From assembly GCF_003048875.2 (NCBI RefSeq), contig NZ_CP049264.1:62001-126000 (forward strand): a stretch of DNA of 64,000 nucleotides, written 5' to 3'. Every line of letters begins with the position of its first letter. Within the stretch, counting starts at the first letter, position 1. Source of the DNA: Campylobacter concisus (GTDB lineage: Bacteria > Campylobacterota > Campylobacteria > Campylobacterales > Campylobacteraceae). The translations under genes were made by a program, and so were the position numbers. The notes under the pieces are model-generated. The model made no database searches and was not told the DNA's origin. It worked only from the letters and a program-made list of their open reading frames with translations. Positions 10,045 to 18,515 of the stretch are shown here, piece after piece.

Positions 10045-10892
10045 AGCTTTTCCTTTTCTAGGTTTCTTAAAATTTTGATCTCATCTTCCCAAATACTCTC
10101 GTCAATCGTCTCTAAAATCAAGGGAATTTCGCCTATTTTATCATCATTTATTATATTTTCAAAAGCGCCAAGCCCAAGCTCGCCCTTGCCAAGGCTCTCG
10201 TGTCTGTCTTTTTTTGAGCCAAGTCCAAATTTAGCGTCATTTAGGTGCATGCCAGATAGAAATTTGTAGCCGATGATCGCATCAAATTCGCCCATCGTCT
10301 TAGCGTAAGCCTCTTTGCTTCTTAGATCGTACCCAGCGGCAAATGCGTGGCAAGTATCGATGCAAACGCCAACTCTGCTCTCATCGTCTGCTCTCTGGGT
10401 CAAATACGCCAGCTGCGTAAAGTCAAAGCCTAAATTTGAGCCTTGTGCGGCTGTGTTTTCGATGACAAGCTTTACGCCGCTTGTTCGTTTTAGCGCTTCG
10501 TTTATGCACCTAGCGATGTTATCTAGGCACTCGTTTTGGCTTATCTGCTTTAGGTGTGAGCCTGGGTGAAAATTTAAAAGCTTTAGTCCAAGCTTGCTAG
10601 CTCGCTCTATCTCATCGATAAAGGCTTCAAGGGATTTAGCTCTTGCCTCTTTTTCTGGATGGCCTAGATTTATGAGGTAGCTTGCGTGTGGCAAGACGTG
10701 ATCAGCGCTTATGCCAGAGGCCTTTAAATTTGCTTTAAACTGCTCTATTTCGCCCTCGCTTAGCTCTTTTGCGCTCCATTGGCGCTGGTTTTTTGTAAAA
10801 AGCGCAAAGGCATTTGCTCCTATTTTTGCAGCATTTATCGGTGCGTTAAAGACGCCTCCAGCCGCACTTACGTGAGCCCCTATGTATCTCAT
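10041..10892 (-). CDS. nfo: Endonuclease IV (AP endonuclease, 3'-repair diesterase)
   Basis: 283-residue TIM-barrel enzyme that cleaves DNA 5' of abasic sites using three metal ions. Family signatures are clear: [11 protein letters not shown] at the N-terminus, [12 protein letters not shown] (metal Glu), [16 protein letters not shown], and [25 protein letters not shown] (His/Asp metal ligands). Length is typical. The gene sits inside a leftward operon, overlapping its neighbours by 4 bases on both sides, which is an unusual setting for a DNA-repair gene beside outer-membrane fatty-acid uptake. Confidence 0.97.
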   Translation of the reverse strand: MRYIGAHVSAAGGVFNAPINAAKIGANAFALFTKNQRQWSAKELSEGEIEQFKANLKASGISADHVLPHASYLINLGHPEKEARAKSLEAFIDEIERASKLGLKLLNFHPGSHLKQISQNECLDNIARCINEALKRTSGVKLVIENTAAQGSNLGFDFTQLAYLTQRADDESRVGVCIDTCHAFAAGYDLRSKEAYAKTMGEFDAIIGYKFLSGMHLNDAKFGLGSKKDRHESLGKGELGLGAFENIINDDKIGEIPLILETIDESIWEDEIKILRNLEKEKL

Positions 10893-11359
10893 TTTAACTC
10901 TTTTATTATCACTTTTATTTTATTTTTGCTGTCGATAAATTTGACGTAGTTATCGCAAACTTCGTATTTTATAAAATAAGAACTTAGATCTTGTCTAAAG
11001 CCGCACTCTGTGGTGCTTAGACCTTTGCCGTCATAAATTTTTTGCCTTTGCAAAATCTCTTCAAAAAGGCTCTCGTAATGCGGCGCTAGAAAAAATTTCT
11101 CGTTAAATTCAGTCTTTTTAAAACAAGCGCTATTTACGCAAATTTTGTCCTTTATATTGATATTTGCGGTATTTACGCCAGAGCTATAAATTTGCAAATT
11201 TAGATCATTTTTGTATGTATGAAAAAATCCAACATCATTTATCTTTATCATCGGAGAAAATAAAGTGACCTGAAAAGCTTGCGAGCTTTGCGGTGTTTTA
11301 GTCGCAACACAGCCTGAAAAAATGAGAGCAGATAATAAAACAAGTGAAAATTTCTTCAA
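10889..11359 (-). CDS. Small lipoprotein of unknown function
   Basis: 156 residues starting at a TTG (11359), with AAGGA seven bases upstream. The signal peptide ends in a lipobox (ALIFSGC, Cys17), so the protein is lipid-anchored. The remainder is a small soluble domain with four further cysteines: a C-x6-C pair ([10 protein letters not shown]) and two later cysteines in TTECGF and YEVCDN, which could form disulfides in the periplasm. I do not recognise a family. First gene of the lipoprotein-nfo-fadL-fadD-AAA operon; the stop overlaps the nfo start by 4 bases. Confidence 0.75.
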   Translation of the reverse strand: MKKFSLVLLSALIFSGCVATKTPQSSQAFQVTLFSPMIKINDVGFFHTYKNDLNLQIYSSGVNTANINIKDKICVNSACFKKTEFNEKFFLAPHYESLFEEILQRQKIYDGKGLSTTECGFRQDLSSYFIKYEVCDNYVKFIDSKNKIKVIIKELK

Positions 11360-11397
11360 TGATTTGTCCTTTTATGTAAATTTAAGTTAAAAAGTAA

Positions 11398-11403
11398 TAT
11401 AAT
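11398..11403 (+). promoter_or_regulatory. -10 box of the tRNA-Glu promoter
   Basis: A perfect TATAAT lies 21 bases before the mature 5' end of tRNA-Glu. No clear -35 hexamer is found at the expected spacing, only AT-rich DNA, which is normal for campylobacter sigma-70 promoters. Confidence 0.6.
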
Positions 11404-11424
11404 CCCAACTTCATAACCGACCGT

Positions 11425-11499
11425 GGCCCATTCGTCTAGCGGTTAGGACATCGCCCTTTCACGGCGGTAACACGAGTTCGAGTCTCGTATGGGTCACCA
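11425..11499 (+). tRNA. tRNA-Glu (TTC)
   Basis: 75 nt with encoded CCA. The acceptor GGCCCAT pairs with ATGGGTC (one G-U pair), the discriminator is A, and the anticodon loop CTTTCAC gives TTC. The T loop TTCGAGT is intact. Confidence 0.97.
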
Positions 11500-11663
11500 C
11501 TTCTAAAAGACAAAATCTTATCCACATAAGCTTTAAAATCTAGTTAATCCAAATTTCAAGCCTTTTAAAAATAAATTCTTAAATTTTCGTTTTGTAAAAA
11601 AGATCAAATTTCACGTCTAGTAAAATTTAAAAAAGAGATTTCGCGCGAGTATAAAAGCAAAAA

Positions 11664-11704
11664 GCAGTTAAATTTAGCCCTTTAAGTGGCTCTAAATTAA
11701 CTGC
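11664..11704 (-). terminator. Hairpin after the EAL-domain gene
   Basis: GCAGTTAAATTTAGCC and GGCTCTAAATTAACTGC form a long stem (one bulged/mismatched base) just beyond the stop codon at 11710 of the leftward EAL gene. The 11500-11663 stretch between tRNA-Glu and this hairpin is AT-rich with no gene seen. Confidence 0.65.
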
Positions 11705-11709
11705 GAAAT

Positions 11710-14127
11710 TTACATCTGATGTGGCTTGCCTAGTAAAAATCCCTGTGCATACGAAATTCCAAATTTCTTTATATATTCTAAAATTTCTTCATTGCTCACA
11801 AACTCAGCCACTATCTTATAGCCTTGTCTTCTAGCAAAGCTCACGATAGTCTCAACCAAAACCCTTGCGTTTTCATCAGTTGGTAGCTTTTTGATGATCG
11901 AGCCATCTATCTTGATGTTGTCTATATCAAGCTCTAAAATTCGGTAGTAGTTAGAGTAGCCAGAGCCAAAGTCATCGATTGAGATTTTACATCCATATTT
12001 TTTAGCTCTTTTTATAAATTCATTTGCCATGCCGTAGTCGCTAAGCTCTTCGCTCTCTAGCATCTCAAAGCAAACTCTACTTGGATCTGGGCAGCTCTCT
12101 AGCTTTTCATCTAAAATTTCTCTCACGCCTGGATCTGTTAGATCCGAGCTTGAAAGGTTGATAGAAAATGTATAGTCTGGATATTTTTTAACTAGATCAA
12201 AGGCTAGAGCGATCACTTTTTTTGTTATCTGAAGATAAAGTTGCGTTTTCATCGCGATCTCTAAAAATTCGCCTGGGTAGCGGATCTTTCCATTTTGATC
12301 GACTATGCGCACCAAAACTTCGTAGTATTTTGCCTCTGTCTCATTTTCATGCACGTTAAAAATCCCCTGACACTCGACTATCACCTTATCGTTTTCTAGG
12401 GCATACTCGATGAGTTCGGTTATGAGTTGGTTTTTATAGTATCTCATCTCGATCGCGTCGTTTTCTAGGTAGTAGTAGATCTCGTTGCCGCTATCGCTTG
12501 CTTGTTGATTGGCTAGGATCGACTGCATTAGGCGGTTTGTTTGCGGCGTGTCATTTGATAAAGATACGCCAAGAGTTATCTTGATGCCAGGCAGGTTTTC
12601 AAATTTACCATCTATCTCGATATTCATCCTACTAAAGTTAAAATACTCTTTTATAAAGCCGATATCTCTAACGATGTCATCGCCTTGATACCAGATGTAA
12701 AACGCATCATCTTGAAATCTAAATAGCTCAGCATTTATAGAGTAGGTATCAACGCAGAGTTTTAGCGTATTTGCCACCGCTTTTAGCATGGCTTCGATGA
12801 CTTTGTTTTGGTAGAAAAATCTTAGCATCTTATAGTTTTTGATGCTTATGCTGATCAAAATTCCATCTTTTTTCGCCTCTATCATCTCAGTTAGGGCAAA
12901 GTAGTTTCCAAAGCCAGTTAGCTTGTCGATTGAGGATTGAATTTTTATCTGCTCATTTTTTTGAGTTAGCTCTTTAAGCATGCTAAGCTCTTTTGTCCTA
13001 TCAAGCTTTATAGCCATGTAGCCCTCTAGCTTGCCCTCAAAGAAAAATGGCGCAAAACGCACCTTTTCATAGAGCAGTTTGCCACTTTTTGTTCTGCTTA
13101 TCAGCTCGTCGCTTTCCCAAGAAGTATGCTTATTTATGGCATTTCTTATCTCAGCATAAAAGCTCTCTGGGTGCATGTTTGATTTTAAAATTTTAGGGCT
13201 TTTTCCGACAACATCTTTTAGTTTATATCCACTTTTTGCCTCAAAGGTTTTATTTACATATAAAATTTTATTGTTATTGTCGCAAAAGACTATCGAGCTG
13301 TGTCCCGCATCCACTGTCGTTTTTAGTAGTTTTATTTGTTTTTGCTGCTTGGTTAGCACCCTTGCTTGGTAAAAGGCCAGTGCGCAAAATAGCACAAAGC
13401 TGATAAAACAAAGCACTTGCATTATTACTATATTTCGTATCATTATTTTGTAAGAGGCTAGGGTGTCATCTCTAAATTTTCTTAGTGTTTCTCCAAGTTT
13501 TAGATCAACAGAGTCTTGAGCTACGGCACTTAGGTTTTTTGCAAATTCAAGCGCGTAAGTTGCCTTATTTAGCACCAAGATCGCTTTTGTGTCGTTTTTG
13601 TAAGTATCTTTATACTTTTCTATCTGCTCTTTTGTTTGATTTAGCGTTTCGGGGCTGATTAGGGCTGAGCTTTTTATCGCGTGAAATATCACATTAAGCG
13701 CATCTAGCTTCTTTTCTGATGCTATTTCAAACTCACCTGATAAGATATAAGCAGCCATTGACGAGCTAGCGTAGTTTGACCTATCTACAAGCCTTTGTTT
13801 TTTTAAAAAGTCGTCGTTTATGACCTTTAAAGTTTTGGCATTTTTCTCTTGGTAAAAGACCTGTATGATCGCGTTTAGCTCATCAAGCTTGGTTAAATTT
13901 TGATCAAAACTTCTTAAATTTTTATTTACATCGTCGTAGTTTAAGCGAAGTACGTTGTTCTCTAGGGTGAAGCTTAGCTCGTTATCTAGCAAGATAAGAC
14001 TTAAGATCGTATCGTTAAATTTACTAACAGCAGTAACTGCTTTATTTGCCATGTAGATATAGGTTGAGCTAAAGAAAAAGATGATTGCTAGGACGATTAA
14101 GATGATATTTGCTTGTCTTTTATTCAT
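11710..14127 (-). CDS. Membrane PAS-GGDEF(degenerate)-EAL protein, probable c-di-GMP phosphodiesterase
   Basis: 805 residues. Transmembrane helices at about 7-26 and 232-253 bracket a ~200-residue helical periplasmic sensor region. A PAS domain follows (about 268-385, with VDAGHSSIVFCDNNNKILYVN), then a GGDEF fold in which the signature is RFQDDAF, so cyclase activity is not expected. The C-terminal EAL domain looks catalytically complete: YYEVLVR, NLSSSDL, FEMLESEEL, SIDDFGSGYSN, IKIDGSIIK, AEFV and the terminal QGFLLGKP. It should hydrolyse c-di-GMP in response to a periplasmic or redox signal. It overlaps the upstream cytochrome gene by 8 bases, suggesting joint expression. Confidence 0.92.
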   Translation of the reverse strand: MNKRQANIILIVLAIIFFFSSTYIYMANKAVTAVSKFNDTILSLILLDNELSFTLENNVLRLNYDDVNKNLRSFDQNLTKLDELNAIIQVFYQEKNAKTLKVINDDFLKKQRLVDRSNYASSSMAAYILSGEFEIASEKKLDALNVIFHAIKSSALISPETLNQTKEQIEKYKDTYKNDTKAILVLNKATYALEFAKNLSAVAQDSVDLKLGETLRKFRDDTLASYKIMIRNIVIMQVLCFISFVLFCALAFYQARVLTKQQKQIKLLKTTVDAGHSSIVFCDNNNKILYVNKTFEAKSGYKLKDVVGKSPKILKSNMHPESFYAEIRNAINKHTSWESDELISRTKSGKLLYEKVRFAPFFFEGKLEGYMAIKLDRTKELSMLKELTQKNEQIKIQSSIDKLTGFGNYFALTEMIEAKKDGILISISIKNYKMLRFFYQNKVIEAMLKAVANTLKLCVDTYSINAELFRFQDDAFYIWYQGDDIVRDIGFIKEYFNFSRMNIEIDGKFENLPGIKITLGVSLSNDTPQTNRLMQSILANQQASDSGNEIYYYLENDAIEMRYYKNQLITELIEYALENDKVIVECQGIFNVHENETEAKYYEVLVRIVDQNGKIRYPGEFLEIAMKTQLYLQITKKVIALAFDLVKKYPDYTFSINLSSSDLTDPGVREILDEKLESCPDPSRVCFEMLESEELSDYGMANEFIKRAKKYGCKISIDDFGSGYSNYYRILELDIDNIKIDGSIIKKLPTDENARVLVETIVSFARRQGYKIVAEFVSNEEILEYIKKFGISYAQGFLLGKPHQM

Positions 14128-14983
14128 TTAGTATCCTAGGTCTGCGTCCATTTAGTGTTAGCAAAAATTTATAAATTTGCCCTATCTCTTCGCTATTTAG
14201 TGTATGGATCAGCTGATGATAGCTCACAAAGCCTATGACTTCTTTTAGATCACTCATTTCGCCACTACTTAGATATGGAGCTGTTCTTACTACATTTCTA
14301 AGCGAAGGCACACGCATAAGGCGCCTGCTCTCACTAGCATCCTTTAAGCCCACGTTTTGCATCAAATTTCCACCTAAATTTCTACCATTGTGGCATGCCA
14401 CACAGCCTATTTTATTAAAGAGTTCAAAGCCCTTTTTTGCCTCAGCGTTTATGGAGTCGTCATTGCCAGCTAGATACTCATCAAATGGCGAATCTATGCT
14501 TAAAATAGCCTTTTCAAATTCTGCCAAAGCACCTACTATATTTTCATAGTTTATGCCATCACTATATGCATCATTAAATAAAATCCCATACTCGCCTATG
14601 CTTTTTACTTTTTTTACTATCTCATCTTTGTTTGAATTTAGCTCATTTCTAGAATTTATCGACTCTTTTACCTGATCTTTTAAGCTTCTTACTCTGCCAT
14701 CAGTAAAAAATAGAAAATTTAAAGCCGAATTTAGCACGCTAGGTGGGTTTATAACGCCTTTTTGGCTGGTGTAAGATGAGTTTGTGCCACTTAAATTCCA
14801 GTATAAGTTGTGGCAAGTTTCGCATGAGTAGTTTTCAGTGGTGCTTAGTCTTTTGTCAAAAAAGAGCTTCTTACCGATGTAAGCTTGTTTTTCGTTATAT
14901 TTTGATGAAAGCACTGGCTCAAATGATGAATTTGCGCTCAAAATGCAAAAAGATACTACCATCCAAAATAAAACTTTTTTCAT
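14120..14983 (-). CDS. Periplasmic di-heme cytochrome c peroxidase/MauG-like protein
   Basis: 287 residues with a signal peptide (about 1-19). Two CXXCH heme sites are seen: CETCH (about residues 54-58) and CVACHNG (about 195-199). The LFFDKRLSTTENYSCETCH start and the later RVPSLRNVVRTAPYLSSG segment are typical of bacterial cytochrome c peroxidases, which reduce H2O2 in the periplasm. It is 30-50 residues shorter than classical CcpA. It ends 8 bases inside the EAL gene, and that pairing makes a role in redox signalling plausible, though this is inference. Confidence 0.9.
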   Translation of the reverse strand: MKKVLFWMVVSFCILSANSSFEPVLSSKYNEKQAYIGKKLFFDKRLSTTENYSCETCHNLYWNLSGTNSSYTSQKGVINPPSVLNSALNFLFFTDGRVRSLKDQVKESINSRNELNSNKDEIVKKVKSIGEYGILFNDAYSDGINYENIVGALAEFEKAILSIDSPFDEYLAGNDDSINAEAKKGFELFNKIGCVACHNGRNLGGNLMQNVGLKDASESRRLMRVPSLRNVVRTAPYLSSGEMSDLKEVIGFVSYHQLIHTLNSEEIGQIYKFLLTLNGRRPRILNE

Positions 14984-15071
14984 AAAATCTCCATATTCTT
15001 GAGCGTCATTATAGCGGAATTATTTTTCATAACTACCAAATCGGCTAAATTGTAAAAAATTTAGTTTTTAT

Positions 15072-15099
15072 TTGCATTTTGAAAAAAATGTTGTATAAT
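15072..15099 (+). promoter_or_regulatory. Promoter of the first pilin-like gene
   Basis: TTGCAT (15072-15077), 16 bases, then TATAAT (15094-15099). The downstream gene has a strong GGAGG at 15121-15125, six bases before the ATG, suggesting high expression. Confidence 0.65.
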
Positions 15100-15130
15100 C
15101 CGCCAAATTTTTAATTTCAAGGAGGAAACC

Positions 15131-15562
15131 ATGAAAAAAGGTTTTACAATGATCGAGTTGATCTTCGTGATCGTGATTTTAGGCATATTAGCCGCAGTCG
15201 CTATACCAAGACTAGCTGCAACAAGGGATGATGCAGAGATAGCAAAAACTGCTGCAAATATACAAACATTTATTAATGATTTGGGTTCTTATTACACTTC
15301 ACAAGGTGAATTTGCCGATGCTTCTAAAATGTCAAACGTAAAAAGCCCGATAAAAATAAAAAATAAAGACGATTGTTTGAAAATAAAAGCAGGTACTGGA
15401 AATGCAACAAGCGGAGAGATAGGACTAGAAATAGGAGTAAATGGTCTTTGTGCAAAAGTTTGGGAATTACCAGGTTTAGCAAATGTTAAAACATTAATTG
15501 AAAGCAGCGACAATAAGACAGCCAACACGCTTAAATTTGGTGGCATGGGTATAAAATACTAA
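15131..15562 (+). CDS. Type IV pilin-like (pseudopilin) protein 1
   Basis: 143 residues with a class III signal: MKKG followed by FTMIELIFVIVILGILAAVAIPRL. Cleavage after Gly4 by prepilin peptidase would expose the N-methylated Phe, and Glu5 of the mature protein is present. The C-terminal globular part has two cysteines (DDCLK and NGLCAK) that could pair. In campylobacters such proteins belong to the transformation/type II-like secretion machinery rather than to visible pili. A hairpin terminator follows, and a second, related pilin gene lies 125 bases downstream under its own promoter. Confidence 0.9.
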   Translation: MKKGFTMIELIFVIVILGILAAVAIPRLAATRDDAEIAKTAANIQTFINDLGSYYTSQGEFADASKMSNVKSPIKIKNKDDCLKIKAGTGNATSGEIGLEIGVNGLCAKVWELPGLANVKTLIESSDNKTANTLKFGGMGIKY

Positions 15563-15578
15563 AAATATATAATTTTTT

Positions 15579-15599
15579 GGCAAGGAGAAATTCCTTGCC
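15579..15599 (+). terminator. Intrinsic terminator after pilin-like gene 1
   Basis: GGCAAGGA and TCCTTGCC form a perfect 8-bp stem with a 5-nt loop, followed by a pyrimidine-rich 'gctcttcttt' tract. Confidence 0.75.
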
Positions 15600-15652
15600 G
15601 CTCTTCTTTAATTTAATTTTAAAATTTATCTTTCATTTATAAAAATTCTAGT

Positions 15653-15658
15653 TATAAT
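15653..15658 (+). promoter_or_regulatory. -10 box of the second pilin-like gene
   Basis: TATAAT 29 bases before the ATG of the second pilin-like gene; AAGGATGAAG ahead of the ATG serves as ribosome-binding site. No matching -35 is obvious. Confidence 0.5.
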
Positions 15659-15687
15659 CTCGCAACTTCAAATTCAAGGATGAAGTA

Positions 15688-16158
15688 ATGAAAAAAGCTT
15701 TTACTATGATCGAACTAATTCTAATTATAGTTGTCATCGGCATATTAGCTGCGATCGCTATCCCAAGGATAATCGCTACAAGAGATGATGCGGTCTTAGT
15801 AAAGACTATGGCGGAGATTAGAACCGCTATCGAAGAGATAAATGCCTACTATATATCACAAGGCAAACTAGCTCTTGATACTACAAACAATAAAGTTAAA
15901 TTTAAAGAGATGACAAATGCTGGGATTTTGGATAGCTCTGGCGATCTTGGCTTTTTTGCCAAAAACGAAAGGTGCATTTCATTAAAATTCTTTGCTGCAG
16001 ACCAAAGCTGCTTAGGAGTAGATATCAGTGAGCAAGGCTTATGCAAAAAGCTTTGGCAAGCTCCAGAATTTAAGCGCTTTAGCCAGACCATGATAAAGCC
16101 AGCACAAGGAGCATTGCCAGCTCATATCAGCTTTAGTGCTGTTCGCATCGTTTTTTAG
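15688..16158 (+). CDS. Type IV pilin-like (pseudopilin) protein 2, with Ala before the cleavage site
   Basis: 156 residues. The N-terminus MKKA/FTMIELILIIVVIGILAA is nearly the same as that of its neighbour, and both continue IPRxxATRDDA, so the pair arose by duplication; the C-terminal halves differ. The residue before the cleavage site is Ala4 instead of the usual Gly, which prepilin peptidases tolerate less well. Glu5 of the mature protein is kept. Three cysteines lie in the globular part (ERCISL, QSCLGV, GLCKK). The conserved 'GLC.K.W..P' motif is shared with pilin 1. Confidence 0.87.
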   Translation: MKKAFTMIELILIIVVIGILAAIAIPRIIATRDDAVLVKTMAEIRTAIEEINAYYISQGKLALDTTNNKVKFKEMTNAGILDSSGDLGFFAKNERCISLKFFAADQSCLGVDISEQGLCKKLWQAPEFKRFSQTMIKPAQGALPAHISFSAVRIVF

Positions 16159-16248
16159 CTAGGTATTTTTTTCAAAAAGCTTTAAAGTCTGAAATTTACA
16201 CTTAATTCTTGAAATTTTATAAAAATAAAGTCCAAAACTAATTTTTTC

Positions 16249-16277
16249 TTGACAACAATAACATTTTTAGATACAAT
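16249..16277 (+). promoter_or_regulatory. Strong sigma-70 promoter of the tRNA cluster
   Basis: A perfect TTGACA (16249-16254), 17 bases, and TACAAT (16272-16277), 48 bases before tRNA-Pro. This is one of the best consensus matches in the window, as expected for stable RNA. Confidence 0.85.
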
Positions 16278-16325
16278 GCGACTTTTTAATGAGGTAGTGG
16301 CATAAACTTACAAACACGACTCAGG

Positions 16326-16403
16326 CGGGGTGTAGCGCAGTCTGGTTAGCGCATCTGGTTTGGGACCAGAGGGCCGAAGGTTCGAATCCTTTCACCCCGA
16401 CCA
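16326..16403 (+). tRNA. tRNA-Pro (TGG)
   Basis: 78 nt with encoded CCA. Acceptor CGGGGTG pairs with CACCCCG, and the anticodon loop TTTGGGA reads TGG. First tRNA of a five-gene cluster under one promoter. Confidence 0.97.
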
Positions 16404-16411
16404 TGTTAAAT

Positions 16412-16489
16412 GGTGAGTGTAGCTCAGTCGGTTAGAGCATCAGATTGTGGTCCTGAGGGTCGTGGGTTCGATTCCCATCACTCACCCCA
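16412..16489 (+). tRNA. tRNA-His (GTG)
   Basis: 78 nt. The extra 5' G (G-1) pairs with the C discriminator, as in all histidine tRNAs; acceptor GTGAGTG/CACTCAC; anticodon GTG in ATTGTGGTC; CCA is encoded. Confidence 0.97.
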
Positions 16490-16495
16490 TTTTGG

Positions 16496-16572
16496 GCGCT
16501 CGTAGCTCAATTGGATAGAGCGACAGACTTCGGATCTGTAGGTTATGGGTTCGACTCCTATCGGGCGCGCCA
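16496..16572 (+). tRNA. tRNA-Arg (TCG)
   Basis: 77 nt with CCA. Acceptor GCGCTCG pairs with CGGGCGC (one G-U), discriminator G, anticodon loop CTTCGGA gives TCG. Confidence 0.95.
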
Positions 16573-16587
16573 CTTGAAAGACTTTAT

Positions 16588-16664
16588 GCGCTCATAGCTC
16601 AGCTGGATAGAGCAACGGCCTTCTAAGCCGTAGGCCTCAGGTTCGAATCCTGATGGGCGTACCA
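16588..16664 (+). tRNA. tRNA-Arg (TCT)
   Basis: 77 nt with CCA. Acceptor GCGCTCA pairs with TGGGCGT with two G-U pairs, discriminator A, anticodon loop CTTCTAA gives TCT. Confidence 0.95.
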
Positions 16665-16678
16665 CTTATTATTGTTGT

Positions 16679-16763
16679 GCGGATGTGGTGAAATTGGCAG
16701 ACACGCCAGACTTAGGATCTGGTGCCCCACGGCGTGGAGGTTCAAGTCCTCTCATCCGCACCA
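16679..16763 (+). tRNA. tRNA-Leu (TAG)
   Basis: 85 nt, with the long variable arm of class II tRNAs (GGTGCCCCACGGCGT region). Acceptor GCGGATG/CATCCGC, anticodon TAG in CTTAGGA, CCA encoded. Last gene of the cluster. Confidence 0.96.
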
Positions 16764-18478
16764 TCTTTTTTAAAATCCATCTTTAAAACTTCTAAAAAAC
16801 TCGATTTTCATTTGAATTTATTAAATTTGCTTATTTAAAATTTAGTTGAAATTTTTATTTATCAAACGATCTGCATTAAATTTATAAAATTTATAGATCA
16901 AATTCTTGCGCCATTAGAAACAAAGAGACAATAAAAACCTAGAGCAAGTGTGTTAGTGTCGAGGTTACCGCTTTTAGCAATGCTTGAAGACGCGTGTTGA
17001 TTGGGTTTGATGAGCATTTTGAGCCATTTTTGATGAGTTTGATAGCGCGCTTTTGGCTTAAAGAGGATCGATCAGTGCGGGGTAGAAAGATCGGTTGGTT
17101 GCAGACGAGGCACTATTACTAAATTTGAGTGCAAATTTTAAAAATCTAGGGGTCAAATTTAGTCATTTTGGGTGTAAATTTAAAACGTTAAGGCTGTGAT
17201 ACTTAAAAACAATAGAGGTAGTCTATTTGAACTATTAGATAAGCATATTCTTGTGCGATTTGTAGTAATTAGTGGTAAAGTCTAAAAACATAAAATTTTA
17301 GGACTAAATCTAGTTTTTTGGGTTTAAATTTAAAAATTTGGACGCTGTGATTTCAAATAATAAAATAAGCCAAATTTGAAATGTGGGCGGTAAATTTATC
17401 GGGTAAAGACGGCTTTTGTAGGTTGTATGAAGGCAAGGTTTATCAAATGTAGCGTAAAGTTGGTTGCGGTTGATATGCCCAAATTTAACTACAAAACCAA
17501 ATGAGATAGAAATTTATGGCTAAATTTGTTTGCTGTGGCTTAAATTTTTGAAGCTACGATATTTAAAAAAGAGACCAAATTTGCAACAAAAGCGCTAAAT
17601 TTGAGCTATCAGAAAAGATGCGTTTTTATGGTTTATTTCTGCGATGTCCTAATGGCTCGTGATAATAGGGGCGAATAATTACGGAGTTGCTAAATTTGAC
17701 TACAAATAGAAATTTGCGCCTAAATTTAAACATTTCTGGAGCTAAATTTAAAAAGATAAAACAGGGTAAATTTACAAAAAGAAGTAATAAATTTGAACTA
17801 CTATAAAATGCTGTTATTATGTGCGGGAGCATTGCTTGTGGCTATCGACAACGCAGTTGGTTATAGTTGATGTATTCTCATCAAAATTTTTAATAACATA
17901 GAATTTACGACCAAATTTAACTATCTCAGGAGCCAAATTCTGCTAGTAAATTTGTATCTTGAGCTAAATTTAAAGAGTAAAAACAAGGTGGATTGTGAAT
18001 TTGTGCTATTAAAAAAGCTTGCCTTGTGTTGGTAACAGTGTTTTGAGAACTAGTGACAATGGAGTTAGCTATGATTGCTGCTCTCATTAAATTTGACGAG
18101 AAAACTTAGCAGCACGAAAATTTACGACGAAATTTAATTGCTTCAGACTTAAATCAAAAATTTTACTAACAAATTTTTAGCCAAATTTACACTGACTGCG
18201 AAATTTGCTCAGCAATCATCTTGATCTAAAAGCACTTCAGGGTAGCATTTTTTTAAAAGATATAGAAATTTGTTTGCTTTGTAGCTTTTGGTTAGGCGAT
18301 AAGCGTGCCTAAATTTACGAAAACATAAATTTAGTAGCGATCATTTTGGTTTTATAGATAAATTTTAGCGCCAGTTGTTTTTCATAAGTGATATTTAGCG
18401 CCTTAGGGCAGGTTGATTAGACTAACTATGGATCAAATTTAAGCCACAAGATATTTTGATTAAAATTAGCAAATGATC
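16764..18478. repeat. Gene-free 1.7 kb with degenerate ~200-bp tandem repeats
   Basis: No gene is supported. A recurring word of the type 'atagaatttacgac(c/t)aaattta' starts at about 17290, 17506, 17706, 17898, 18115 and 18322, giving spacings of 216, 200, 192, 217 and 207. Within units the order of words is kept: the anchor, 'ggagctaaattt', a 'gctgtgatatttaaaa' segment, 'aaatttgaactat', and 'ctatcgacaacgcagttggttat' (compare 17839-17862 with 18046-18070). The copies have diverged by many substitutions and indels. The first 250 bases (16770-17080) are richer in G+C and outside the pattern. A 68-codon ORF at 17626-17832 spans repeat units and is not a gene. Confidence 0.6.
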
Positions 18479-18508
18479 AAATTTAGCCCCCAAGTGAGGG
18501 CTAAATTT
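18479..18508 (-). terminator. Terminator of the oxide-reductase operon
   Basis: Perfect 11-bp arms AAATTTAGCCC / GGGCTAAATTT around an 8-nt loop, 8 bases beyond the bisA stop codon, with T-rich flank on the minus strand. Confidence 0.75.
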
Positions 18509-18515
18509 ATAAATT

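Noticed and set aside
16326-16763. Prophage or island attachment site in the tRNA cluster
   Set aside because: No duplicated tRNA 3' end, integrase or phage gene is seen in the following 1.7 kb.
17626-17832. 68-codon minus-strand ORF
   Set aside because: Crosses the boundary of two ~200-bp repeat units, so it is not a conserved reading frame.
17084-18478. CRISPR array
   Set aside because: Repeat units are ~200 bp and strongly diverged; there are no short identical repeats with unique spacers, and no cas genes nearby.
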